In this document: piece by piece, positions 9,360-17,777 of the stretch
How positions within the stretch are numbered: position 1 is the first letter of the stretch
How the letters are laid out: each line of letters begins with the position of its first letter
Source of the DNA: Clostridium arbusti SL206
GTDB taxonomy: Bacteria > Bacillota > Clostridia > Clostridiales > Clostridiaceae
Direction: 5' to 3'
Assembly: GCF_000246895.1 (NCBI RefSeq)
Contig: NZ_BAEV01000012.1
Location: 1 to 55,500, forward strand
Length of the DNA stretch: 55,500 bases
Position numbers and translations under genes: made by a program
Notes under the pieces: generated by a model
What the model saw: only the letters and a program-made list of their open reading frames with translations
Told to the model about the DNA's origin: nothing
Databases searched by the model: none

Positions 9360-11525
9360 CTATTTATAATTAATTTTTGGAAACTTATAATAATCATTAA
9401 ACTTACCTTTTCTGGCAGATTGATACTTTATTCTTTCATTCATAATTAATACAATTATTGAATTAATAGTATTTAATGATTTTGCAGTAAAGGCATCAAG
9501 ATATCCCCAAAATGCCATTGTTCCTAAAAATATATTATATAATTCGGAAACGGCAATACTTTGCTTCATAAGTTTATATGATTTTTTAGATAGTAAAATA
9601 AAATCTACAAGACTTTCCATATTATCATCAAATAGAATACAATCTGAATGAAGTTTTACTTTGTCACAAGCAGAATTACAAAATGATATACTTATATCAG
9701 CAGCTTTCATCGCTTGCCAGTCGTTTATACCGTCTCCTACCATCATTACGGTTTTTCTTCTCTTTATATTATTTATAACCGTCTCTTTGTCTGAAGCAGT
9801 ACATTCACTATAAACATTATTTATTTCAAGTAATTTAGCTGTATTGTTTGCCTTTGCATCTTCATCTCCTGTTAGAAGATACATATTCTCAATACCTAAA
9901 GTCTTTAACTTTTTAATTAAATTTTTTGACCCATCTCTTATAATATCTTCTAAAACTAATATAGCACAAAGATTTCCATCAACACTTACTAATATTGGAG
10001 TATAAAGATTTTTTTCAAAGTTGTAATAATCCCTTTCGGCTATTTTAGTATTTATATTTTTAGCCTTTATAAGATTTACATTTCCAATTAATATATTGTG
10101 GTTGCCAAAATTTGCTTCAATTCCACTAGAAGGTATGAGCGTAAAATTGCTTACTTTACTAATGTCATAATTTTTAGCTTCTTTTTTAAGAGTTATAGAA
10201 ATAGGGTGATAATTGTCTAACTCGCTGGCAGCACACATGTTTAGAAGTTCATCTTTTGAATAAAAATCAGTGTAAAGTTTTATTTCTTTTATTCTCATAA
10301 TTCCTTCAGTCAAAGTACCGGTTTTATCAAAAACTATACTGTCTATATTTATAACTTTTTCCAATGAATTTGGATTCTTATAGTAAATTTTATGTTTATG
10401 CAGCAGTGAAAAGTAATTACTCATTCCACTATTTAATGCAGTAGTTGAAGCTGCTGGGCATAGAACCAATAATATTGAAAGAGCGTTTAACATATTTCCT
10501 GTTAATATGTAGTTCAGTGCAGCTACACCTATAGAAAAAGGAGCAGCATTGTTTTGATAGCGTGTAATACTTTTGCTTATAATCATATTTTCAAGTACAG
10601 CTTCAGGCTTCATAGATGGTTTTGGAATTTCTAAAACTTTAGCTTTTATATTTCCAGAAAGCAAGGTCATTCCTTCATGGGCGGTGCTTCCCTTTTTCAA
10701 TTCACTGACTACTGGTTGACCATTGTAGTATAGTGTATTAATAATGCAGCTGCCATCCTCAATAATAGTTGTTGATGGAATCATTTCTCCGGTATGAATA
10801 TGTATGGTGTCACCAATATTTAATGTTTCTACCGGTACTAAAAATTCTTTGTTGCCATGATCCATTAACCAAGTCATACCAGCATTTTTCCTTGTACTTT
10901 GACCTAGCTGTCTTATACAATTTACTTCGGCTGATAATTTTATGTACTCACTTAAGGATTTTAGAAATAATACAAACACACCTTTTGAATTTTCACGCAT
11001 AATGATAAGTGCAAGAGCAGTTACTTTCAATAATATATCTGTATCTGTTGGAACGTGCTTTGTAAATTTTTTATAGAATGCTTTTAGAAGAGGATACCCT
11101 CCTATAACAGTAACAACTGAAGCTACTTCCAATACTCTAATATTAGTACTAAATGAAAATTTACCATGAAAGTTTTCTTTAATTTTAAAAGAAATATAAG
11201 CAAATCCAAAGGAAATGAGTTTTAGTTTTGCTTTATCTCTCTTCTCAATTATTTTAAAATATTTATCATAATTTTTTAAGTCTCTTCTTTCATTTTTTAA
11301 TACCGAGAAAATAGCTTTTTGAATATTACTTCTTATAAGCCTATAATCTGATTTTTTTTCATCATAAACGACAAGTATTGTAGAAGTATTTGTATTTATT
11401 CTACTGTATTGTACTCCGTACAAATTGTCGATATAAACACTTATATATTTAGCCAATGCCCTATCTCTATAAATATTATTATCTTTAAATCTCACACGCC
11501 CAGGCAAAACATGTAGCTCATACAA
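9360..11525 (-). CDS. P1B-like heavy-metal P-type ATPase with N-terminal HMA-like domain
   Basis: About 721 residues. The frame extends to 11555, but AGGTGG lies 8 nt before a TTG at 11525, giving MYELHVLPGRVRF. Visible parts: an N-terminal ferredoxin-like (HMA-2-like) domain without a CxxC metal motif, TGE-type actuator region, membrane motif LCPAAS (CPA rather than CPC), phosphorylation site FDKTGTLTEG, and the hinge MVGDGINDWQAM. It should be an ATP-driven metal pump in the membrane; the CPA motif leaves the ion uncertain. It is the last gene of a four-gene leftward operon and faces a second P-type ATPase gene. Confident of the superfamily, not of the substrate. Confidence 0.85.
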   Translation of the reverse strand: MYELHVLPGRVRFKDNNIYRDRALAKYISVYIDNLYGVQYSRINTNTSTILVVYDEKKSDYRLIRSNIQKAIFSVLKNERRDLKNYDKYFKIIEKRDKAKLKLISFGFAYISFKIKENFHGKFSFSTNIRVLEVASVVTVIGGYPLLKAFYKKFTKHVPTDTDILLKVTALALIIMRENSKGVFVLFLKSLSEYIKLSAEVNCIRQLGQSTRKNAGMTWLMDHGNKEFLVPVETLNIGDTIHIHTGEMIPSTTIIEDGSCIINTLYYNGQPVVSELKKGSTAHEGMTLLSGNIKAKVLEIPKPSMKPEAVLENMIISKSITRYQNNAAPFSIGVAALNYILTGNMLNALSILLVLCPAASTTALNSGMSNYFSLLHKHKIYYKNPNSLEKVINIDSIVFDKTGTLTEGIMRIKEIKLYTDFYSKDELLNMCAASELDNYHPISITLKKEAKNYDISKVSNFTLIPSSGIEANFGNHNILIGNVNLIKAKNINTKIAERDYYNFEKNLYTPILVSVDGNLCAILVLEDIIRDGSKNLIKKLKTLGIENMYLLTGDEDAKANNTAKLLEINNVYSECTASDKETVINNIKRRKTVMMVGDGINDWQAMKAADISISFCNSACDKVKLHSDCILFDDNMESLVDFILLSKKSYKLMKQSIAVSELYNIFLGTMAFWGYLDAFTAKSLNTINSIIVLIMNERIKYQSARKGKFNDYYKFPKINYK

Positions 11526-11559
11526 ACTTATCACCACCTGTAAATTTAAAATCAACTGC

Positions 11560-11805
11560 CTAAATTTTTAAGTCTTTTCCATTTTGATTTTGATTTTCAT
11601 TAATAATCTTATTGTATTTTTCATTACGATTTTTAAGAGCTTCTTCATTGATGCTGCTGAAAAAATCTACTGCCTCATCTTTCATAGTTATAGCTTTACT
11701 TAAAAGTTTTATTGTTGCAGGTTTTAGATAACATTTTGTTTTTGGTAAAGCTTTGATTACAACTATTCCTGCTGCTATTCCAAAAAATAATTTTTTATTA
11801 TTCAT
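11560..11805 (-). CDS. Small membrane-anchored protein, DUF6110-like
   Basis: An 81-residue protein with an N-terminal hydrophobic segment (LFFGIAAGIVVIKAL) and a charged helical tail ending in Asn/Gln/Lys-rich sequence. It resembles the short DUF6110 proteins often found beside HMA-2/P-type ATPase genes; that likeness is by memory of the family. RBS GGAGG 7 nt before the ATG. It sits 34 bp upstream of the ATPase, on the same strand. Likely an accessory subunit or membrane-associated chaperone of the pump, but no function is demonstrated. Confidence 0.65.
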   Translation of the reverse strand: MNNKKLFFGIAAGIVVIKALPKTKCYLKPATIKLLSKAITMKDEAVDFFSSINEEALKNRNEKYNKIINENQNQNGKDLKI

Positions 11806-11914
11806 ATATATGCCTCCATATTAAAAAGTAATTGAACAGTAGTCCTATTTTAATTATTGACTAGTTTTAATATTTTAATAATATGGAGAACAAATTTTAA
11901 TATTTGTTGTAAAA

Positions 11915-12187
11915 TTATTTAAACATTATCTGCTTAAAGACTTTTTTATAAATTTCTTTATTTCCACTGCTTTCACTAGCTTCAAAAAAATAATTACTTA
12001 AACTTTTAAGATAATTTGCCCAAGATACAACATATTCTCTTTCACAGGTTGGATTTGATTTAACATCTTCCATGGTAAGTTTTATACAATCCTTTATTAT
12101 TGACTGAGTATTATATAATTTCTCCTCCACATTTTTTAAACTTTGTATTTTAGGAGAAACTTCTTCATCTAGAACACTAAACTTCAT
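11915..12187 (-). CDS. Hypothetical small helical protein in the P-type ATPase operon
   Basis: A 90-residue soluble protein starting MKFSVLDEEVSPK. The ATG at 12187 is preferred over an upstream one at 12205 because AAAAGGAG ends 7 nt before it. It has no membrane segment, is predicted helical, and has one conserved-looking Cys (NPTCEREY). I do not recognise the family. It is third in the leftward operon (12702 to 9360), so a role with metal transport is a guess from position. Confidence 0.6.
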   Translation of the reverse strand: MKFSVLDEEVSPKIQSLKNVEEKLYNTQSIIKDCIKLTMEDVKSNPTCEREYVVSWANYLKSLSNYFFEASESSGNKEIYKKVFKQIMFK

Positions 12188-12261
12188 AAATAAACTCCTT
12201 TTCATTTTTTACATACAAAAATAAATAAATTTATTTTCAACAGATTATATCAGTATTAAAG

Positions 12262-12702
12262 TTAACTTTCTTCTGCAGTATGCATTCTCTTTTTTTTGCT
12301 TTCATATTGTGCTTCTGCAAAAATATCTTCAGCATTTTCTTTTATACTATACACACTTTCTAAAGCCTTATCAGCTACAGTATACATTCCACTTAATGTA
12401 CCTACTGCTAACCTTCTTAGAGGATTGCCTATTAAATTTTTCAGTGAGGAATTCATTCTAATTCTATTAAAATTAGTACGTGTATCAGTATCTGAGCCAA
12501 GCACAAGTCTATCAAGCCTTTCACGTATATCTGCAATGTTTTTATTGATATCCTCAAAACTTGAACAAATGGTTTTCAGAGATTGAACTTCTTTGCTTAA
12601 GTTATCATATTTTTCTTGAAGAGATTTTAAACGATTTTCAATTGTGGCATCACTTTCAGTAGTGTTAATTTTATCATTGTTATTTTCCATATATTCATCC
12701 AT
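12262..12702 (-). CDS. Coiled-coil protein with DUF6110-like C-terminus
   Basis: A 146-residue protein. Residues ~15-75 form a heptad-rich coiled coil (NRLKSLQEKYDNLSKEVQSL). The C-terminus carries SIKENAEDIFAEAQ, which matches the tail pattern of DUF6110-type proteins, so it may be a longer relative of the 81-residue protein two genes on. The segment GNPLRRLAVGTLSGMYTVAD is mildly hydrophobic and could be amphipathic. RBS GGAGG 10 nt before the ATG. First gene of the leftward operon, divergent from the 990-residue ATPase. Function unknown. Confidence 0.65.
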   Translation of the reverse strand: MDEYMENNNDKINTTESDATIENRLKSLQEKYDNLSKEVQSLKTICSSFEDINKNIADIRERLDRLVLGSDTDTRTNFNRIRMNSSLKNLIGNPLRRLAVGTLSGMYTVADKALESVYSIKENAEDIFAEAQYESKKKRMHTAEES

Positions 12703-12776
12703 GGTATATATACCTCCATTAAAATTATACTTAAATCATTAATTATAATGCTTATATCCTCTCCTATAAATACAAG

Positions 12777-12816
12777 TTTAATACATAAAACATTAAATAA
12801 TATTTTATGTATTAAA
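12777..12816. promoter_or_regulatory. Perfect palindrome in the divergent ATPase promoter region
   Basis: Arms TTTAATACATAAAA and TTTTATGTATTAAA (14 bp, perfect) around a 12-nt centre, between the two oppositely transcribed ATPase operons. No T-tract follows, so an operator or mRNA leader structure is more likely than a terminator. Confidence 0.45.
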
Positions 12817-12933
12817 GTAAACCTACTAGTAGCAACACTAAAAAACAATTTTAAATATGAATACTTTTTATAAAGTTCGGAAAACTAAAACAACTAATCA
12901 AGGAGGATTATATTTTAATATTGAAAAAAAAGG

Positions 12934-15906
12934 ATGATGAATATGAACCAGAATTCTTCTATCAGTGTTGATTGTAAGAGTACACGTAGAAAAGAAGTTG
13001 TACTTTACAGAAGAATAAGAATACCAGTAAGGTATACTTACAGGAGTAAACAAAATGCACAACATATCGAAATACTATTATATAAAAAGCATGGAATCAA
13101 ATTTGTAAAAGCAAATCCAATAACTTCAAAGGTACTTATTCTATATGATGAATACATAATTAACAAAGAAACTATAGTAAGACTTTTGGAAATACTTGTT
13201 AAGGAGCTAAAAATACAAAACAAAAATGCTATAAAAAATGTTAGTAAGAATTATAATGAAGAAATTGCACTTGCTATAGCACCGAATTTATCGGAAACTG
13301 AGAGCAACGGCAATATGTGGCATTCTATGGATATTAAAAATATAAGGAATATTTTGAAGACAAATTATGAAAAAGGTATATCAAATAAATCTGCAAATGA
13401 TAGATTAATGGATTTTGGATTGAATGTTATTTCTGAAAACAAGAAAAAATCTATACTTCAAAAGTTTTTTAGCAATTTAAATGATACATCCGCTAAACTT
13501 TTAGTTGGAGTGGGTATAGCTTCATTTTTCTTAGGACAAATTGCAGATGCAATAGCTGTACTTGGTATAGTTTTTGTTGAAACCTCATTGGGTGTAATTC
13601 ATCAGAATAAAGCAGAACAATCTATATACTCACTTAAAAATATGATTGTTCATAAAGCAACAGTATTAAGAAGTGGTAAAGAAGTAGAAATAGAATCAAA
13701 GAACTTAGTACCTGGAGACATTATATTACTTGATGCTGGAGAAAGGGTCCCCACAGATGCAAGAATAATCCAATGTAACTACCTTAGAGTTAATGAATCC
13801 TCACTTACAGGTGAATCAATAGCAATAACAAAAAATACAGGAATTTGTAATAGACAAATTGAACTCGCAAATAGAGACAACATGTTATATATGGGAACTG
13901 ATATAGTTTCAGGTAATGCTACAGCTGTAGTTGTAGAAACAGGTATGAATACTGAGCTAGGCAATATTGCTACAATGCTTCAGAATATAAAATTGGATCA
14001 AACTCCACTTCAAAAAAGAATGAAAAACTTTACTCAAAAATTAACAAAAATTTGTATTATATTCTGCATTGGAGTAAGTACAGTTGGAATTCTTTTTGGA
14101 AGGAGCCTAGCTGAAATTTTAACTCTATCAGTAAGTTTTTCTGTCGGTGCATTACCTGAAAGTTTACCAGCAGTAGTAACTATCGCCATGGGATTAAGTG
14201 TTCAAAGGCTTGCAAATAGAAATGCTATAGTTAGAAAAATGAATGCCGTAGAAACATTAGGATATGCTAATGTCATTTGTTGTGATAAGACTGGAACACT
14301 TACATTAAATGAAATGACAGTAAAAAAGATATACTGTGATAAATCATTGTATAAAATCACTGGACTAGGTTATGAACCCAAGGGAAAAATGATGCTTTTA
14401 GAGGGAGAGCCTAATAAAACACATTGCACAGAAGAACTTTTAAAGGCAGGAATTTTATGCAGCGATGCGAAGCTTGTGAAACAGGAAAATAAATGGCAAG
14501 TACAGGGAGATCCAACAGAAGGAGCGCTTTTAACTGCAGCTGGAAAATGTCACATAGATGAAGAAGATGTAAAAAAAGCATTTGAAAGAATAAGAGAAAT
14601 TCCCTTTGATAGCTGCAGACGATACATGACAGTGGTAGTAAAAAGTGACAATTGCATAAGAGCATATTGTAAAGGAGCTTTTGGTGCAGTTATTGGTAAA
14701 TGCAGTATGATTTATGAAGATGGAGAGGAAAGATTACTTACAAAAGCAGACAAAGAAAGAATAATATCAATTCGTGATGATATGACAGGTGAAGCTTTAA
14801 GAGTATTAACTTTTGCATATAAAAACTTGAAGTGTGAAAAGGACGATATTAATAATAATTTTACATTTTTAGGCCTAGCTGCCATGGAAGATTCACCAAG
14901 ACTTGAAGTAAAAAATTCAATAAAAAAATGTCATAATGCAGGCATAAAGGTGGTTATGATAACTGGTGACAATAAGGGCACCGCCTCTACAATAGGAAAA
15001 CAACTTGGATTGTTAAATGGAGGCTTAATAGTTTCAGGGGCTGAGCTCGAAGATATGAACGATGAAGAACTGGACTCCAAAATAAGTAATATAGAAGTAT
15101 TTGCAAGAACATCACCAGAACAAAAGCTTAGAATTGTAAAAGCTTTTAAAAGGTTTGGATACGTAGTAGCTATGACTGGGGACGGTGTTAATGATGCACC
15201 GGCTATAAAAGAAGCCAGTATAGGTATTGCTATGGGCAATAATGGGAGTGATGTTGCAAAGGATGCAGCAGATATCACTTTAGTAGATGATAATTTTTCA
15301 ACTATAGTAAGGGCAATTGAGGAAGGTAGAGCTGTATCAAATAACATCAAAAACACAACAAAATATCTTTTGGCCGGTAGTCTTGGAGAAATAATAGCAA
15401 TAGGAGCATGTTCTCTTGTTACTGGAATGCTGCCATTAATTCCAATTCAAATACTTTGGACTAATGTAATTTGTGAAACCATACTTGGGGCATCGCTTGC
15501 AGTTGAGCCTTCTTCAGAAAATGTTATGGATTATCCTCCTTTAGAAAAAAACTCACCTCTTATTGGTAAAGAACTAAGTTCTAAAATTATAAAAAGAGGA
15601 ATTGGAATTGGACTTACTAGTGCAGCCGTTTTTGAGGGATATAATATCCTAGGGTTTGGAGTTCAAAAGGCGAGAACAATGGCCTTTAGTAATTTAATTT
15701 TGACTCAGCTTGTCAATGTACATGATTGCAGGAATAATAAAAAAATAATGAATAATAGATACATGACATATGCCACCGTATCTTCAGTAGTATTACTTGG
15801 GGCCATAATATATCTTCCATTTATAGGTTCAATTTTTGGAACAGTACCTCTTGGAATTGCAGATGCAGGTATACTTTTAGCTTCAACATCATGTAGTAGA
15901 ATTTAA
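12934..15906 (+). CDS. P2-type cation-transporting ATPase with extra N-terminal HMA-like domain
   Basis: A 990-residue P-type ATPase of the Ca2+/cation group. Order: an N-terminal ~85-residue domain (RIRIPVRYTYRSK...KVLILYDE) that resembles the N-terminus of the divergent heavy-metal ATPase; cation-ATPase N domain; actuator motif LTGES; membrane motif ALPESLPAVVTIAMG; phosphorylation site CDKTGTLTLNEM; hinge MTGDGVNDAPAIKEA; then C-terminal membrane helices. The membrane motif reads PESLPA where PEGLPA is usual. Start could be ATG 12934, 12937 or 12943; AGGAGG at 12901 is far upstream and AAAGGA favours 12943. Probably a cation exporter; substrate unknown. Confidence 0.88.
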   Translation: MMNMNQNSSISVDCKSTRRKEVVLYRRIRIPVRYTYRSKQNAQHIEILLYKKHGIKFVKANPITSKVLILYDEYIINKETIVRLLEILVKELKIQNKNAIKNVSKNYNEEIALAIAPNLSETESNGNMWHSMDIKNIRNILKTNYEKGISNKSANDRLMDFGLNVISENKKKSILQKFFSNLNDTSAKLLVGVGIASFFLGQIADAIAVLGIVFVETSLGVIHQNKAEQSIYSLKNMIVHKATVLRSGKEVEIESKNLVPGDIILLDAGERVPTDARIIQCNYLRVNESSLTGESIAITKNTGICNRQIELANRDNMLYMGTDIVSGNATAVVVETGMNTELGNIATMLQNIKLDQTPLQKRMKNFTQKLTKICIIFCIGVSTVGILFGRSLAEILTLSVSFSVGALPESLPAVVTIAMGLSVQRLANRNAIVRKMNAVETLGYANVICCDKTGTLTLNEMTVKKIYCDKSLYKITGLGYEPKGKMMLLEGEPNKTHCTEELLKAGILCSDAKLVKQENKWQVQGDPTEGALLTAAGKCHIDEEDVKKAFERIREIPFDSCRRYMTVVVKSDNCIRAYCKGAFGAVIGKCSMIYEDGEERLLTKADKERIISIRDDMTGEALRVLTFAYKNLKCEKDDINNNFTFLGLAAMEDSPRLEVKNSIKKCHNAGIKVVMITGDNKGTASTIGKQLGLLNGGLIVSGAELEDMNDEELDSKISNIEVFARTSPEQKLRIVKAFKRFGYVVAMTGDGVNDAPAIKEASIGIAMGNNGSDVAKDAADITLVDDNFSTIVRAIEEGRAVSNNIKNTTKYLLAGSLGEIIAIGACSLVTGMLPLIPIQILWTNVICETILGASLAVEPSSENVMDYPPLEKNSPLIGKELSSKIIKRGIGIGLTSAAVFEGYNILGFGVQKARTMAFSNLILTQLVNVHDCRNNKKIMNNRYMTYATVSSVVLLGAIIYLPFIGSIFGTVPLGIADAGILLASTSCSRI

Positions 15907-15936
15907 AAAAATAGACCGTAAAAGGCTATTTTTTTA
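15905..15936 (+). terminator. Terminator of the 990-residue ATPase gene
   Basis: Stem AAAAAAATAG / CTATTTTTTT around ACCGTAAAAGG, starting at the stop codon. Confidence 0.7.
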
Positions 15937-15964
15937 AATTCTAAAACCAGTGTATAGCATGGGA

Positions 15965-15994
15965 GAGTTCATGTGATTTCAACCACATGAACTC
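15965..15994. other. Hairpin between convergent genes
   Basis: Perfect 11-bp stem GAGTTCATGTG / CACATGAACTC with an 8-nt loop. No T-run follows on either strand. It may assist termination of the DUF4363 gene or be a relic. Confidence 0.4.
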
Positions 15995-16003
15995 CTGTTA
16001 ATA

Positions 16004-16369
16004 CTATTTACCTAAGTCCTCCCAATGTTGTCTAGTTTCACTCAATTCCATTAAGGATAAAACTTTGTCTTTAGAGCTAATAGAAGATTTTAATCGAGCA
16101 ATACTTATATTCAAATCATTTATTTCATCTCGTTCACTACTAAATTGAACTCGTTTAACAATAGCTTTCCAAGCTGTTTCTAGTTCGCTTGTATCTTGTT
16201 CTGCTAATGTCCATTCATCTGAAGTTACAGCTTTTGTAATCATATCCATATGTTTTGGAACATTATCCCAGTCTCCTCTAGGATTTTTAAAAAATTGACC
16301 ACTAAGCATAATTAATATTGAAATTACTAAAAAAGTTACAGGAATGAATATAACAAAAAACTTTCTCAT
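16004..16369 (-). CDS. DUF4363 family protein
   Basis: About 121 residues from MRKFFVIFIPVTF; this ATG has GGAGG 8 nt upstream and is preferred to the upstream one at 16387. One N-terminal membrane segment is followed by a soluble helical domain with DEWTLAEQDTSELETAWKAI, the DUF4363 pattern. It lies directly downstream of a DUF421 gene on the same strand, the usual Firmicute pairing, so they probably act together at the membrane. The role is unknown. Confidence 0.8.
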   Translation of the reverse strand: MRKFFVIFIPVTFLVISILIMLSGQFFKNPRGDWDNVPKHMDMITKAVTSDEWTLAEQDTSELETAWKAIVKRVQFSSERDEINDLNISIARLKSSISSKDKVLSLMELSETRQHWEDLGK

Positions 16370-16423
16370 GATTATTCCTCCATTCATAGATTATCAAGGT
16401 TATTTTCCATTGAAATTAAGCTA

Positions 16424-17152
16424 TTAATACGGGCCCTTAAAATCACCTATAACTATAGGTTTTTGTATTTTATCTTTGAATTTGTCTACGTACAAAGAAC
16501 CTGAGGCTTCATAAGTAGCTAGAAATACTTCTGAAGGATCCTTTACTCCATATTTCTTTAGCTCAGATCGTAACCATTTGCGATTACGACTAATTTGTTT
16601 CAAATTTAAATCTATCACTATCCCGTCATAAATTAGTTCTATTCCTATCCCTGTATTAGGCATAGTAATATTCATATCTTTCGCAGTTACTGGCAGTAAC
16701 TCAGGTTTTTTTAGAACAGAAAGATCACCATTGGGCTCTAATACTGCAAAGTGAACTTCATTTAGATCAAATATATCTTTATTTCTTAGTTGCTGTTGTA
16801 AATTTGCAGCAGTATATCTTAATTTGCGCATATTATTTTCCAATATTTTACCATTCATTATTATTATGGTTGGTTCACCTTCTATATATTTTGCTGCATA
16901 TCTGGATTTAGTTGTAAGTAAATCAATAGCTAATCCTGCAATTACCCAAGTAATCAATCCTACCCAATGAGGCCAAGCTCTACTTGATAAATCAGTTGTC
17001 ATACTGGCAGCTATTGATCCAATGGTAATTCCAAGTATATAATCAAAAAGAGCAAGTTGACTTATTTGTTTTTTACCTAGAACCCGTGTAAATATTAATA
17101 ATGAAAAAAAAGCAATTATTGCTCTTACAAATACCACAATGCCTTCGTTCAA
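16424..17152 (-). CDS. DUF421 family membrane protein (YetF type)
   Basis: About 242 residues. The open frame goes up to 17230, but GGGAG lies 8 nt before a TTG at 17152 (reading LNEGIVVFVRAII), giving the normal family length. Three N-terminal membrane segments contain GKKQISQLALFDYILGITIG, and the soluble DUF421 domain has RSELKKYGVKDPSEVFLATY. YetF-like proteins form small membrane complexes linked to spore or envelope processes. A 54-bp gap separates it from the DUF4363 gene, so the two are probably co-transcribed. Confidence 0.85.
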   Translation of the reverse strand: MNEGIVVFVRAIIAFFSLLIFTRVLGKKQISQLALFDYILGITIGSIAASMTTDLSSRAWPHWVGLITWVIAGLAIDLLTTKSRYAAKYIEGEPTIIIMNGKILENNMRKLRYTAANLQQQLRNKDIFDLNEVHFAVLEPNGDLSVLKKPELLPVTAKDMNITMPNTGIGIELIYDGIVIDLNLKQISRNRKWLRSELKKYGVKDPSEVFLATYEASGSLYVDKFKDKIQKPIVIGDFKGPY

Positions 17153-17355
17153 TAATATCACTCCCACATAAAAAGTTTTAATAAGTATGGATTTATATTT
17201 ATACATGTATACATTTAGATAGGATAACACATAAATAGATTAATTATTCTAAAACTAGTGTGGGAAAATTTGAATCAGCTTATTGATTGAATAGACTGGC
17301 TTTTATATCTTATATCATATCTAAATATAGGACTTATGTTTTAACATGTTTAAAT

Positions 17356-17624
17356 TCAATATGCTAAATTTACTTGTATTTCATTCAGTAGTCTTCGTTC
17401 AGAATCTATGTTATATAAAGATGCTAAAAGCATTATTTTCACTAGAATTACAGGATCTATAGAAGGTCTCCTGTAGATAAATATAAACCGTTTACCTTAT
17501 CATAGATAAATGAAAAATCTATTTTATTGTTAATTTTTCTGAGTAAATAATTTTTAGGTACTAGATCATCAAGAGTATAGGATATGAATTTAAATTCTTT
17601 TTTAGTATTTTTCTTTAGCGTTAT
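17356..17624 (-). pseudogene. Relic of an IS1182-family transposase (N-terminal part)
   Basis: On the minus strand, decayed frames read LDDLVPKNYLLRKINNKIDF and then, after a one-base shift, RRPSIDPVILVKIMLLAS and SERRLLNEIQVNLAY. These match the N-terminus (DUF772 region) of IS1182-type transposases. The start codon is ATA behind AGGAG, a frameshift lies near 17481, and the frame ends in TGA at 17356-17358. It sits immediately downstream of the imported-looking phosphoesterase gene. It fills most of the 17153-17777 gap. Confidence 0.7.
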
Positions 17625-17635
17625 GTTCTCCTGGC

Positions 17636-17678
17636 TAGTAAAAAAATAAGAACTAGATATAAATTCTAATTCTTATTT
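17636..17678 (-). terminator. Terminator downstream of the phosphoesterase
   Basis: Stem AAATAAGAA / TTCTTATTT; on the minus strand the right arm is followed by TTTTTTT. Another hairpin (AAGTAGCTACC / GGTAGCTACTT, 17709-17740) lies between it and the stop codon. Confidence 0.65.
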
Positions 17679-17777
17679 ACAAATTACTTTCATCTTTTCA
17701 CCTTAATACAAGTAGCTACCCCCTTGTATTGGTAGCTACTTGAAATTGTTTTTTACGGAAATAACCACATAAAACGA

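Noticed and set aside
12627-12848. 73-residue minus-strand frame overlapping the coiled-coil gene start
   Set aside because: No RBS; overlaps the palindromic promoter region and the better-supported gene in another frame.
14931-15356. 141-residue minus-strand frame inside the P2-type ATPase gene
   Set aside because: Antisense shadow of a strongly conserved coding region; Ser-rich composition typical of shadows.
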